A program made the translations under genes and the position numbers. Under the pieces are notes generated by a model that was not told where the DNA came from, searched no databases, and saw nothing but the letters and a program-made list of their open reading frames with translations. A stretch of 64,000 nucleotides of DNA from Ectothiorhodospiraceae bacterium (GTDB lineage: Bacteria > Pseudomonadota > Gammaproteobacteria > Nitrococcales > Aquisalimonadaceae): positions 1-64,000 of the forward strand of contig PXAT01000044.1 of assembly GCA_003565775.1 (NCBI GenBank), read 5' to 3'. The first letter of the stretch is position 1. Each line of letters starts with the position of its first letter. This document shows, in pieces, positions 47,459-55,675 of the stretch.

Positions 47459-47689
47459 CGGCGTCGGGCAGCCATGCGCCAACTCAGCGACAGGCCTGCG
47501 GTCCCGGCCTTGTGACGGGGCGGTCGGTCGAGCACAATCTGGCGAAGCGCGGCTGGATTCCGGCGTGCCGGGCGGCGTGTGCGCGGCCGGATGCGAAAGC
47601 CGGTCGATTCCCGGCCGGTGACACGCTTGCGGCATGCGGAGCTGCGTCGATGCCGACCTTACGCGGGCGACAAAAAAATCATCAAAGCC
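47459..47689. other. intergenic, nothing assigned
   Basis: About 230 bases with CGATTCCCGGCCGG-like short dyads but no repeat element, promoter or frame that I can support. Confidence 0.5.
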
Positions 47690-48121
47690 ATGAATGATCT
47701 GAACAATATTCCTGCCCACTTGCTGCAATTGCTGGTCGATTCCTCCAATGACGGGATCGTTATCGCGGAGCAGGAAGGGGACGACAACGTCCTTATCTAC
47801 GTGAATCCGGCGTTCGAGCGTCTGACCGGCTATGTTGCCGACGAGATTCTCTATCAGGATTGTCGTTTTCTGCAGTTGGGGGATCGCGATCAGGAGGGTC
47901 TGCACGAGATTCGACGGGCGATTCGCGAGGGACGTGCGTCCCGCCAGACCATCCGCAATTATCGCAAGGATGGATCGATGTTCTGGAATGAACTCAGCAT
48001 CACGCCGGTCTACAACGAGGCGGACCAGCTGACGTACTACATCGGAATTCAGAAAGACGTGACCGTGCAGAAGGAGCTCGAACTTCGTCTGCAGGAAATT
48101 GGCAGCGCGGGCCCCGGTTGA
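47690..48121 (+). CDS. short LOV blue-light photoreceptor
   Basis: 143 residues comprising almost only a LOV-type PAS domain: DGIVIAEQEG, VNPAFERLTGY, then DCRFLQ with the photo-adduct cysteine at about residue 58, followed by the flavin-binding NYRKDGSMFWNELSITPVYN and YYIGIQKDVT. Size and layout match stand-alone LOV proteins of Pseudomonas putida (SB1/SB2-LOV). The motif asparagine before Cys is Asp. FMN binding is inferred. No output domain, so it signals by dimerisation. Neighbours give no pathway. Confidence 0.85.
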   Translation: MNDLNNIPAHLLQLLVDSSNDGIVIAEQEGDDNVLIYVNPAFERLTGYVADEILYQDCRFLQLGDRDQEGLHEIRRAIREGRASRQTIRNYRKDGSMFWNELSITPVYNEADQLTYYIGIQKDVTVQKELELRLQEIGSAGPG

Positions 48122-48149
48122 AAAGACGGGCGTCCGCTCCGAGCTCCTG

Positions 48150-48203
48150 CTAGGGAGACACTGGTTATTCGCACGTTCGCGTTGGCACCGCATTTTCCTT
48201 CGT
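48150..48203 (+). repeat. element A left-end fragment
   Basis: CTAGGGAGACACTGG, TTATTCGCACGTTCGCGTTGG and CACCGCATTTTCC match the left arm and the first strand of stem-loop one; the remainder is lost. Confidence 0.8.
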
Positions 48204-48354
48204 GCGCCTGCGCAAGTTCCCGATCATGCGTCGGCGGCGGATTCTCCGTTACCGATTGCCCGCCCGGGCAGCCCCAGCCGTTCCCGGCGAGTAGGCGCAG
48301 GAGCGGCCTCTTCTGACGTGTCGTCTGTCATCGCTTTATTGGGTATTCGAACTG

Positions 48355-48501
48355 ATGGATCTGAAGCAATTCTCTCGCGAGCAGCTGCAGCGCCTGCGCG
48401 ACCAGGTCGAGCAGGAGCTGGAAAACCGGAAAGTGGAAGAGCGTCTGCGCTGGGAGATCCGGCGCCGTGGGCATGACGACAGCAAACTGGACACGCGCTG
48501 A
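48355..48501 (+). CDS. 48-residue H-NS-N-terminus-like micropeptide
   Basis: Complete short frame coding a single charged amphipathic helix. MDLKQFSREQLQRLRDQVEQE parallels the first 21 residues of the window's own H-NS protein (MDLSRYSSSELQQLKKDIDKE), then diverges and stops at HDDSKLDTR without a DNA-binding domain. H-NS truncations of this kind act as dominant-negative partners in other bacteria. The ribosome site is weak, so translation is unproven. Similar tiny single-helix families also exist, so the likeness could be convergent. Confidence 0.5.
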   Translation: MDLKQFSREQLQRLRDQVEQELENRKVEERLRWEIRRRGHDDSKLDTR

Positions 48502-48516
48502 CCGGGAGCCCCGGCT

Positions 48517-48930
48517 CTATTCCCGCGACACGGAAAAGACCAGAGTAAGGCCTAGCCAGGCGGCCGCCGGACTGAGCAGCATGGTCAGCCCGACATAACC
48601 GCCTGCTGCCAGATGGTTTCCCGCATCGAGCATTGCCAGGGTCTCCAGGCTGAATATCGAAAACGTTGTCAGGCCGCCACAAAAGCCCGTGAGCAGCAGG
48701 GGTGTCAGGGATGCTTTGGTGGATGCCCGGGCCCGTGCCAGCAGCCCGGCCAGCAGGCCGATCAACAACGATCCCGAGAGATTTGCCAGCAGTGTCGGCC
48801 AGGGCATCGCGGAGCCCGTCTGCAACAGCGGCCAGTTGGCCATGCTCAGGCGCAAGCCGCCGCCGACGATACTGCCTGCCATGACAGCCAGCAGGTCCCG
48901 TTGTCGGTGATTGATCATCGACTGCCTCAT
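48517..48930 (-). CDS. crcB: CrcB/Fluc fluoride channel, subunit 2
   Basis: 137 residues, four membrane helices. Conserved GGGLRL, TLLANLSGSLLIG with the key Asn, and TGFCGGLTTFSIFSLE. Exports fluoride as a dual-topology dimer. ATG 48930 overlaps the stop of the upstream crcB copy (ATGA), so they are one operon and may form a heterodimer with fixed opposite orientations. Confidence 0.92.
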   Translation of the reverse strand: MRQSMINHRQRDLLAVMAGSIVGGGLRLSMANWPLLQTGSAMPWPTLLANLSGSLLIGLLAGLLARARASTKASLTPLLLTGFCGGLTTFSIFSLETLAMLDAGNHLAAGGYVGLTMLLSPAAAWLGLTLVFSVSRE

Positions 48931-49295
48931 GCCACCAGTCTCCCCGCCGCCAGGCCGATGGCCGCTGCAAACAGGCTGAAACCTAGAGACGCCGCGACAT
49001 TGGTCAAAGCCAGTCCGGAGCGCCCGTCCCAGAACAGTTGGGCTGTCTGCAGACCGAAACTCGAGATGGTCGTGTAGCAGCCGCAGAAGCCGATCACCAG
49101 CGCGAGCACCCAGGCGTGGTGGTCGATGCCGCCGAGTATCAGCCCGGCGAGGAATGCACCGCTGACATTCACCACGAATGTCGGCCACGGAAAAGGGCCG
49201 GGCAGGCGTTGCTGCACCAGTTCCGTTACCAGCTGGCGCGCCAGCCCGCCGGCCGCACAGGCCGCGACGAACGCCATTATCAAACCCGGTGTCAT
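48927..49295 (-). CDS. crcB: CrcB/Fluc fluoride channel, subunit 1
   Basis: 122 residues, four helices. GGLARQLV, TFVVNVSGAFLAG and IGFCGCYTTISSFGLQ are the channel signatures; a Cys replaces Gly in the GFCGG motif. It precedes the second copy by an ATGA overlap. No fluoride riboswitch is evident in the 140-base leader, only a GCCGCC/GGCGGC hairpin. Confidence 0.92.
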   Translation of the reverse strand: MTPGLIMAFVAACAAGGLARQLVTELVQQRLPGPFPWPTFVVNVSGAFLAGLILGGIDHHAWVLALVIGFCGCYTTISSFGLQTAQLFWDGRSGLALTNVAASLGFSLFAAAIGLAAGRLVA

Positions 49296-49437
49296 GCTTG
49301 TTTCTCCTGCCTGTTTTTACCCGTCTATCGAGCCTGTCACGCCGCCTGATAATGGTGCTTGGCGGCACACATTCGGCATGGCATGATTCCGCCGCTTCGC
49401 GCCTAGCCATCCGACCGATCCCTGCCGAGGATTCGAC

Positions 49438-49890
49438 GTGAGTCAGCACACCCTGCGTTATCACCGTGGCCGCCTGGTGTTGCCCCCCGAGCTGCTGGAT
49501 GCCGCGCCGTCGGCCGTCGCCGAATGGCTGTCCTGCGTTCCTGAGGCAGAACGCGGCCGCGCTTTCCGTGCCATGCCGCTGAATCTGGGTGCCGCGGCGT
49601 TTCTGCATCTGCCGCCGACAGACCGCGCGGCGCTGCTTGCCTGTCTGAATCAGGCCAATATCCGCTATCTGACGGGCATCGCACCCGACACGCTGCTCCA
49701 CGAGACGCTGAATCACGCAGATCCGGAGACGAACGCCCGGATCCGGTTGGCCCTGCCGGATTGGCGTTTAAAGCGTATGCAGGACATGGACAGTCAGCTG
49801 ATGACTCGTCAACCCGAGCCGAAACCGCCCGAGACCGGACGCCTGCCCTGGGGATGGTTACGGCGCACGATCGGTCGCGCCCGTGTCTGA
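49438..49890 (+). CDS. helical protein resembling MgtE N-terminal repeats
   Basis: 150 residues. The middle reads as helical repeats (AVAEWLSCVPEAERGRAFRAMP, LGAAAFLHLPPTDRAALLACL), a pattern typical of the cytoplasmic N domain of MgtE magnesium channels, but no membrane part follows. C-terminal PPETGRLPWGWLRRTIG is basic. GTG start. Function not assigned. Confidence 0.6.
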   Translation: MSQHTLRYHRGRLVLPPELLDAAPSAVAEWLSCVPEAERGRAFRAMPLNLGAAAFLHLPPTDRAALLACLNQANIRYLTGIAPDTLLHETLNHADPETNARIRLALPDWRLKRMQDMDSQLMTRQPEPKPPETGRLPWGWLRRTIGRARV

Positions 49891-49933
49891 CCGAGCTGCC
49901 TGGCAGCCGTGCGGTCAGTCTCCGTCAGACAAC

Positions 49934-49965
49934 AACTTGTATTCTATCGATACCGAGTCGATAGT
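49934..49965. promoter_or_regulatory. dyad and promoter region before the PA2779-like gene
   Basis: TATCGA and TCGATA flank TACCGAG in an AT-rich stretch 50 bases before the gene; TTGTATTCTATCG is near it. It may be an operator; the factor is unknown. Confidence 0.3.
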
Positions 49966-50009
49966 CAGAGGGCAACCTTTTAAAAACAACGGCCATGGAG
50001 AAGCTCCTT

Positions 50010-50420
50010 ATGTCCTACCCGATCCGTTTTCGTCGAATTATCGCGCTCATGCTTGCCGGTGTCTTTCTGCTGACCTCGGTGGCGGTGCCCGCAGCGCAGG
50101 CCACCATGATCGATACTCAGAGCTTCGCCGCATCCGAAGAGGTTGAGCAGCAGCGTCAGGAGATTGTCGAGTTCCTCGCGCGTGACGGGGTGCAGGGTCA
50201 GCTGGTCGCCTGGGGCGTTGACCCGGTTGATGCCGAGCAGCGCGTGGCCGGCATGACTCCGGCCGAAGTGCAGGCGACCCACGAGCGCATGAGTGACCTG
50301 CCGGCCGGTGCCGGCGTGGGCAGTGTCGTTGGCGCCGTGGTGCTTGTGTTTCTGATTCTGTTGATCACTGATCTGCTGGGCCTGACCAACGTCTTCCCCT
50401 TCACCAACCCGCAACGTTAA
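50010..50420 (+). CDS. PA2779 family membrane protein
   Basis: 136 residues. A signal-like helix (RIIALMLAGVFLLTSVAVPAAQA) is followed by a helical domain (EVEQQRQEIVEFLARDGVQGQLVAWGVDP.DAEQRVAGM) and a C-terminal helix (VVGAVVLVFLILLITDLLGL). This is the PA2779 layout. Its usual partner, the PA2778 cysteine peptidase, is not adjacent. ATG 50010 has GGAGAAG nine bases upstream, better than ATG 49995. A strong terminator follows. Confidence 0.85.
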   Translation: MSYPIRFRRIIALMLAGVFLLTSVAVPAAQATMIDTQSFAASEEVEQQRQEIVEFLARDGVQGQLVAWGVDPVDAEQRVAGMTPAEVQATHERMSDLPAGAGVGSVVGAVVLVFLILLITDLLGLTNVFPFTNPQR

Positions 50421-50462
50421 ACCACCCGCAGCGGTCTCACGGCCGCATTGCACGGCGAGTTG

Positions 50463-51077
50463 CTAAGACAGGGCCGACGCATTCGCGTCGGCCTTTTTGC
50501 GTACCGGTCGTGTTTGACGGGTGAGCCGGTCGATGATCAGGCCCTGCTGTTCGCTTTGTTCGCAAGGCTCGAAACCGGAAGAGACAAACAGGCGGCGGCT
50601 GCCGGCGTGATCGGTATGCGCCAACCAGGGCATCGCCGGGATCGCGCCAGTCAGGGTCCTGATCAGGTCGCGACCGATGCCGCGACGTTGCCACTCCGGT
50701 GCGACACAGACGGCGAGCACGTAGCCATGGCAGTCCGCCTGCCGCGCATAGATCGGATCCCGCAGGAGCCGTTGCAGTGGTCGCGGCAGCACCAGACAGC
50801 GGATCAGCTGCCGTAAGGACGGGGATGGGCACCGCCGTGCCGTCGGGGAGGGGTAGTCCGCCAGCAGCAGGCCGAGCAACTGTTGCCCCTGCCAGGCGGC
50901 AACAGCGTGGTTGGCAGACATCAGTACGGCGCGCAGCAGGGGGGCGAGATGCCGTTGCTGCTGACTCGGGGTCAGCAGGGCGGGCCAGCCGGGCGCGCCC
51001 TCGTGGGCGCGCACGAGAAGGCCCAATGCGTCGGCGGTCGGCAGATCTTCGGGGTGGCTACTTTGCAGATGTCGCAT
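50463..51077 (-). CDS. GNAT family acetyltransferase
   Basis: 204 residues. Acetyl-CoA motif VCVAPEWQRRGIGRDLIRTL and the late HTDHAGSRRLFVSSGFE are typical. N-terminal half is longer and more divergent than in RimI-type enzymes and has a Pro/Arg-rich patch (LVLPRPLQRLLRDP). Substrate unknown. Follows the lytic transglycosylase on the same strand. Confidence 0.82.
   Translation of the reverse strand: MRHLQSSHPEDLPTADALGLLVRAHEGAPGWPALLTPSQQQRHLAPLLRAVLMSANHAVAAWQGQQLLGLLLADYPSPTARRCPSPSLRQLIRCLVLPRPLQRLLRDPIYARQADCHGYVLAVCVAPEWQRRGIGRDLIRTLTGAIPAMPWLAHTDHAGSRRLFVSSGFEPCEQSEQQGLIIDRLTRQTRPVRKKADANASALS
50472..50497 (+). terminator. rho-independent terminator
   Basis: GGCCGACGC and GCGTCGGCC pair around ATTC, then TTTTT. 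It overlaps the last codons of the convergent GNAT gene. Confidence 0.88.
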
Positions 51078-51092
51078 GACGCATGCGAGCAG

Positions 51093-52310
51093 TCAGGAAC
51101 TATTCCTGTCTGGTGCCTGTTTGCGGAGTTGCTCCAGCAGGACACGGTTCGGATGCCCGTCCGCCGGTATCCCGGCCTGTTGCTGGTAGGCACGAACGGC
51201 GTTGCGGGTCATACGTCCGGCGATGCCGTCCGGGGTTCCGCTGTCATGGCCGAGGTTGTTCAAGCGTGATTGCAGTTCTCGTACCTCGTCCCGCGACATG
51301 GGGTCCTCGGCGGGCGGTTGCCGCAACAGTCCGTCACCGCCGCCGATCTGGTCGGCCAGCAGGCCGACCGACAACGCATAGGCGGTGGACGGGTTCCAGC
51401 GCATGATGATGTGGAAGTTCGGATAGACCAGGAATGCCGGGCCGTGATATCCCGAGGGCAGCAACAATGCAGCCCGAATGTCCGCATCCGGCAGCGGTCC
51501 ACCATCGGCTCGTCGCACACCCAGCTCGGCCCATTCGGCCAGTGATTTCCGGATGTCGATGCCGCTTTCCGGCAGCGGCAAGTCGTCGCTCAGCCGAACC
51601 TCGCGGCCCCAGCGCTGGCCACTGTTCCAGCCCATCGCCCGCAGATAGTTCGCGGCCGAGGCCATCGCATCGGGCAGGCTGTTCCAGAGATCGATTCTGC
51701 CGTCACCGTCGTAGTCGATACCGTGCATCCTGGCCGTGGAGGGCAGGAACTGAGTGTGTCCCATCGCGCCGGCCCAGGAGCCCCGCATCTGTTCCGGGCG
51801 CATCCGGTCCCGGTCGATCAGGCGCAGGGCCTCGACGAACTGCTCCGAAAAGAATGCCGAACGGCGCCGGTCACACGCCAGTGTGGCCAGGGAATCGAGC
51901 ACCCGGAAATCGCCGAAGTAGCCGCCGAAGTTGGTCTCCAGACCCCAGAACGCCACGAGATAGGTGGCCGGGATGCCGAATTCGTTCTGCACCTGCTGGA
52001 GCAATGCATCGTGCTCGTCCAGCAGTTCCCGGCCTCGCCGCACGCGCTGCGTGGTGAGACGGGTTTCCAGATACCGTCCGAACGTCTGCAGGAATTCCGG
52101 TTGCTGGCGGTCCAGTTCGATCACCCGGGCGTTGCGGCTCACGTCCGCCGTCGCCGTGCGGATGGTACTGTCACTGATTCCGGCATCGCTCGCCTCCTGG
52201 GCCAGCCGATCCAGACAGGCCGGGAAATCGACCCCGGCCCAGGCCTGATGAAGCCCGACGCTCAGGATGATCGGCAGAGCAAGGAACAGATGACGGGCGG
52301 AATGGCTCAC
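51093..52310 (-). CDS. MltB-type lytic murein transglycosylase with peptidoglycan-binding domain
   Basis: 405 residues. A signal peptide (LFLALPIILSVGLHQAWA) leads to an SLT_2 catalytic domain with the glutamate in AFWGLETNFGGYFGD and GSWAGAMGHTQFLPST. A C-terminal PG_binding_1 domain (ELQSRLNNLGHDSGTPDGIAGRMTRNAVRAYQQQAGIPADG) anchors it to the wall. No lipobox, so it is a soluble periplasmic form. Confidence 0.92.
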   Translation of the reverse strand: MSHSARHLFLALPIILSVGLHQAWAGVDFPACLDRLAQEASDAGISDSTIRTATADVSRNARVIELDRQQPEFLQTFGRYLETRLTTQRVRRGRELLDEHDALLQQVQNEFGIPATYLVAFWGLETNFGGYFGDFRVLDSLATLACDRRRSAFFSEQFVEALRLIDRDRMRPEQMRGSWAGAMGHTQFLPSTARMHGIDYDGDGRIDLWNSLPDAMASAANYLRAMGWNSGQRWGREVRLSDDLPLPESGIDIRKSLAEWAELGVRRADGGPLPDADIRAALLLPSGYHGPAFLVYPNFHIIMRWNPSTAYALSVGLLADQIGGGDGLLRQPPAEDPMSRDEVRELQSRLNNLGHDSGTPDGIAGRMTRNAVRAYQQQAGIPADGHPNRVLLEQLRKQAPDRNSS

Positions 52311-52376
52311 GGCGTGATCTCCTCGGCGCTCCCGTGGCTGGTGCGCTTATTGCTCCGATTGAATTGCAGTAGACGG

Positions 52377-52401
52377 TCCGGTGATGACGGACGTCACCGG
52401 A
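52377..52401. other. perfect hairpin in a gene-poor interval
   Basis: TCCGGTGA and TCACCGGA around nine bases, between divergent genes (gap 52311-52590). No T run. It could be an operator for either gene. The rest of the gap has no other structure I can name. Confidence 0.35.
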
Positions 52402-52590
52402 TTCCGTGATCTTTGACTGTTTGGCAGGCCGCGACAAGCGTTGTGTCGCAACGCGGCCATCGCGGCCGGCCGGGCTGCGCGATGCAGGCACGCTGCATTG
52501 CGGTGCAGCGTCCGCAGAGAGGCGCCAGTCTGGTGCGGTTCGGGCTGTCGCCCGGGCACCGGCGACCGCCCGTTTCAGAGGTATCAGTCT

Positions 52591-52914
52591 ATGAGCGACA
52601 GCACCCGATTCTCCCTGCGCACGCGAATGAGGGTGGCGCGACTTGCACAATTGATTCGCAAGTACGACCGCGTGCGAACAGAGCTCAACGACGATGCGGC
52701 GCTGGTTGCTTTGCTCCGGCGCGCCGCCGACGATTCGCGGGCCGATGTTCGCCAACGCTTCGAAGAGACCGTCAGTCGAATGGATCCGGACGAGCGGGAC
52801 TGGTTGCAGACGGAGCAGGTGCCGGCGGTCGACGACAGTGTCAACGAGGTTCCTGCGGCGGCCGAGACCGATCAACCGGTGATGATGTATCGCGGCCAGG
52901 TGGTCCGTCGCTGA
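52591..52914 (+). CDS. uncharacterised 107-residue protein
   Basis: Charged, helical protein (RMRVARLAQLIRKYDRVRTELND, then VRQRFEETVSRMDPDERDWLQTEQ) with an acidic tail and the ending VMMYRGQVVRR. The C-terminal 'YRG' pattern is distinctive: small proteins ending in a similar MYRG.. motif occur as DUF4278-like families, but I cannot confirm membership. Start ATG 52591 behind GAGG. Confidence 0.55.
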   Translation: MSDSTRFSLRTRMRVARLAQLIRKYDRVRTELNDDAALVALLRRAADDSRADVRQRFEETVSRMDPDERDWLQTEQVPAVDDSVNEVPAAAETDQPVMMYRGQVVRR

Positions 52915-52979
52915 CGTCGTCTGCTTTCCGGGCCTGCGGCGCGGTCGATGGTCGGCGTGTGTCGATACCCTGCAGCAGC

Positions 52980-53100
52980 CACCCGCCGGCCCCGGGCCCT
53001 TCGCTTCGGACCGCGTCATCCCCTGACGCGGCATTGCGCGCCCCGCCTCGAAAAAATGCGGGCTCCGATGCAGGAGTGCAAACTGACCGGTGTTTCGCGG
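52980..53100 (-). repeat. degraded element A fragment
   Basis: GCGCCCCGCCTCGAAAAAATGC, GGCTCCGATGCAGGAGTG and GACCGGTGTTTCGCGG follow the order of the short right-hand form of element A but with many changes. Oldest-looking copy in the window. Confidence 0.45.
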
Positions 53101-53146
53101 CAACCGCGGAAAGTCTGTAAAAACAAGGCGGGGCGTTGTATTCTCA

Positions 53147-53160
53147 TTGAAATCATTCAA
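53147..53160. promoter_or_regulatory. candidate operator of the Fur-type gene
   Basis: TTGAAATCATTCAA, five-base arms around ATCA, in an AT-rich stretch 33 bases before the start codon. It resembles boxes bound by Fur/Irr/PerR proteins, consistent with autoregulation. Confidence 0.5.
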
Positions 53161-53192
53161 ATATGCGATCGTCACCATAGGAATCGGGAATC

Positions 53193-53633
53193 ATGGCATC
53201 GATCGGCGAGCACGGCGGTGATGACGTCAGGAAGCGCTTGCGGGCGTTGGGCCTGCGTCCGACGCGACAGCGCGTGGCGCTGGCGGAGCTGCTGACGACC
53301 GGCGAACACCGCCATCTGAGTGCCGAGGACGTCTACGCCGAGGCGCGTAATGCGGGCATTCGTCTCGCCTACACCACGGTGTACAACATCCTGCACCAGT
53401 TCACGGCCGCCGGCCTGCTGCGGGAGGTCGTGGTCGAACCCGGACGTACCTGGTTCGACACCAATACCGGCCCCCACCTGCATCTGCTCGATGAGGAGTC
53501 CGGCACCCTGCAGGATTATCCGATCGATCCGAAATCCCTGCATCTGCTGAACGAACTCACGTTGGACGACGATCTGGAAATCGCTGACGTCGACATCATG
53601 GTCCGCGTCCGGCGCAAGCCGGGGCGCGACTGA
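53193..53633 (+). CDS. Fur family regulator, Irr/PerR-like
   Basis: 146 residues. Winged helix with LRPTRQRVALAELL and AYTTVYNILHQFTAAGLL. Metal-site sequences are HRHLSAEDVY and GPHLHLLDEESG. The CxxC zinc pair of Fur and Zur is absent, as in Irr-type members. It probably senses haem, iron or peroxide rather than zinc. Monocistronic; an inverted repeat precedes it. Confidence 0.85.
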   Translation: MASIGEHGGDDVRKRLRALGLRPTRQRVALAELLTTGEHRHLSAEDVYAEARNAGIRLAYTTVYNILHQFTAAGLLREVVVEPGRTWFDTNTGPHLHLLDEESGTLQDYPIDPKSLHLLNELTLDDDLEIADVDIMVRVRRKPGRD

Positions 53634-53743
53634 TCCTTGCCGGGATCTGCCTCTCGTCGTGATCGCGACGCGGCCTGTGGGGCCCCGCCGCCCGGGCATG
53701 CCGGTCGGCGAGCAAGGACGCGTTGGCCCGAGGGAGTCCTGAC

Positions 53744-54301
53744 ATGGAGGTCCTGCTCGCCCTGAGCCGGCGCATGGACAGGCTGAGTGACCGGATCGGC
53801 CGTGTGCTGGCATGGCTCGCCGTGCTTCTGGTTGTGGTCGGCATGATCAATGTCGGTGCACGGTTCCTCGGTGCGCGGTTCGGTCTGCCGCTGGCTGGGA
53901 ACGGACTGCTCGAGTTCCAGACCCTGCTGTTCAATCTGCTGTTCCTGCTCGGCGCAGTCTGGGTCTTGCGACTGGATGCCCATCTCCGGGTGGATGTGCT
54001 GCAGAGTCGCTGCCCGCGGCGCATCCGCGCCTGGCTCGATATTGTCGGTACCGTCTGCCTGCTGCTTCCCTTCTGTCTGTTCGTGTTCTTTTTCAGTCTC
54101 GATTTCGTGCTCCGCTCCTGGGTCCACCTTGAACTCAGCGCGAATCCCGGAGGCCTGCCGCGCTATCCGGTCAAGACTCTCATCCCGCTGACGTTCCTGT
54201 TGCTCGCCCTGCAGGGTCTGAGCGAACTGGTCAAGCGTATCGCCTGGCTGCGTGGCATGACCGAGGCCTGGCCCGACGGCAGCGGCCGCGGGTCACCATG
54301 A
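53744..54301 (+). CDS. TRAP transporter small membrane subunit DctQ
   Basis: 185 residues with four membrane helices (LAWLAVLLVVVGMINVGARF; LLEFQTLLFNLLFLLGAVWVLR with the conserved charged pocket; two more). DctQ family features E..... LLF.LLFLLG are present. GAGGGAG lies upstream. Overlaps the large subunit gene by four bases. Confidence 0.87.
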   Translation: MEVLLALSRRMDRLSDRIGRVLAWLAVLLVVVGMINVGARFLGARFGLPLAGNGLLEFQTLLFNLLFLLGAVWVLRLDAHLRVDVLQSRCPRRIRAWLDIVGTVCLLLPFCLFVFFFSLDFVLRSWVHLELSANPGGLPRYPVKTLIPLTFLLLALQGLSELVKRIAWLRGMTEAWPDGSGRGSP

Positions 54302-55653
54302 ATCTCTGGCCGCTCGCCATGCTGCCGGTGCTGCTGTTGCTCATGCTCAGCGGTTATCCGGCGGCCTTCGCGCTCGGCGCCACGGCCGTGCTGTTCGCGG
54401 TGCTGGCCAGCGACCTGCTTCCGGAAATCGGGATTCTGCTGCCCTGGGAACCGGTGTTCCGGGCTGCCGAAATGCATGTTCTGCCGCAACGTCTGTATGG
54501 CTCGGTGATGGAGAATTACACCCTCGTCGCGGTGCCGTTCTTTGTCTTCATGGGCGTGATGCTGGAGCGCTCCGGATTGGCAGAGGATCTGCTGCGCACG
54601 ATGGGCGAACTGTTCGGCCACCTGCGTGGTGGTCTGGCGCTATCGGTGGTGCTGGTGGGCGTCTTGCTCGGTGCGTCCACCGGCGTCGTCGGCGCTTCGG
54701 TCGTGACCATGGCAGTGCTGGCCCTGCCGGTGATGCTGCAGGGCGGCTACTGCCCGCGACTCTGTGCCGGCACGATTGCCGCCAGCGGCACCCTGGGCCA
54801 GATCATCCCGCCCAGTCTGGTACTGATCATCCTCGGCGATCAGATGGGCGTGAATGTGGGCCAGTTATTCATTGCCGCGCTGGTGCCCGGCTTGTTGCTG
54901 GCCGTCCTCTACATGGTCTGGATCGCCTGGATCGCGTGGCGCTACCCGCAGCGCGCACCGTCCATGACCCTGCCGGACGCGCGACCGTCTCTGCGGGTGT
55001 GGACCGTTCTGCGCACGCTGATTCCGCCGCTGTTGCTGATGCTGATGGTGCTCGGCAGCATTCTGGCCGGCATCGCCAGCCCCACCGAAGCGGGCGCGGT
55101 GGGGGCGCTTGGCGCCACACTGCTGGCGCTGACCAACGGACGACTCACCGTCGATACGTTGCGTCAGGCGGGTGCCTCCACGGTGCGGCTGAGCAGTATC
55201 GTGTTCATGGTGCTGGTGGGCGCCATTGCCTTCGCCACGGTGTTTGCCGCGCTGGGCGGGCAGGCGCTGGTGACCGGGACCCTGTCCGATCTGCCGGGCG
55301 GCGCCTGGACTTTCGTCCTGCTGTTGATGGTGACGGTGTTCCTGCTCGGCTTCTTTTTCGATTTCATCGAAATCAGCTTCATTGTCGTGCCGCTGGTGAT
55401 TCCGGCGGCCCTGGCGCTGGGCGTCGATCCGCTGTGGCTGGCAATCCTGATCGCCCTCAACCTGCAGGCCTCGTTTCTCACTCCGCCGCTGGGGTTTTCG
55501 CTGTTCTACCTGCGCAGTGCCGCCGGTGATCGACTGTCCACGCTCGATATCTGGCGTGGCGTGCTTCCCTTCATTGTTCTGCAGGTTCTGCTGATCGCGC
55601 TGGTGATGCTGTTCCCCGAGCTGGTTTTATGGCTACCACAAAAGCTTGGCTGA
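54298..55653 (+). CDS. TRAP transporter large permease subunit DctM
   Basis: 451 residues, about 12 helices. Family motifs are GYPAAFALGATAVLF, YTLVAVPFFVFMGVMLERSGLA, ASTGVVGASVVTMAVLALPVML, ASGTLGQIIPPSLVLIILGD and GFFFDFIEISFIVVPLVIPAALALGVD. Na+-coupled uptake of an organic acid together with the convergent binding protein. Complete. Confidence 0.92.
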   Translation: MNLWPLAMLPVLLLLMLSGYPAAFALGATAVLFAVLASDLLPEIGILLPWEPVFRAAEMHVLPQRLYGSVMENYTLVAVPFFVFMGVMLERSGLAEDLLRTMGELFGHLRGGLALSVVLVGVLLGASTGVVGASVVTMAVLALPVMLQGGYCPRLCAGTIAASGTLGQIIPPSLVLIILGDQMGVNVGQLFIAALVPGLLLAVLYMVWIAWIAWRYPQRAPSMTLPDARPSLRVWTVLRTLIPPLLLMLMVLGSILAGIASPTEAGAVGALGATLLALTNGRLTVDTLRQAGASTVRLSSIVFMVLVGAIAFATVFAALGGQALVTGTLSDLPGGAWTFVLLLMVTVFLLGFFFDFIEISFIVVPLVIPAALALGVDPLWLAILIALNLQASFLTPPLGFSLFYLRSAAGDRLSTLDIWRGVLPFIVLQVLLIALVMLFPELVLWLPQKLG

Positions 55654-55675
55654 ACGGGGGTGACGGGGAATGGCC

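Noticed and set aside
47183-48193. A 336-codon minus-strand frame opposite the DUF3185 and LOV genes
   Set aside because: The plus-strand genes carry recognisable motifs; this frame does not.
49296-49437. Fluoride riboswitch upstream of crcB
   Set aside because: A GGCGG-type hairpin is present but the conserved GATGG and CTGATGA-like core is not.
53193-53633. Fur-type gene as the Zur that would act on the ABC operon
   Set aside because: It lacks the CxxC structural zinc sites of Zur and has Irr-like histidine motifs, so it is unlikely to be the zinc regulator.
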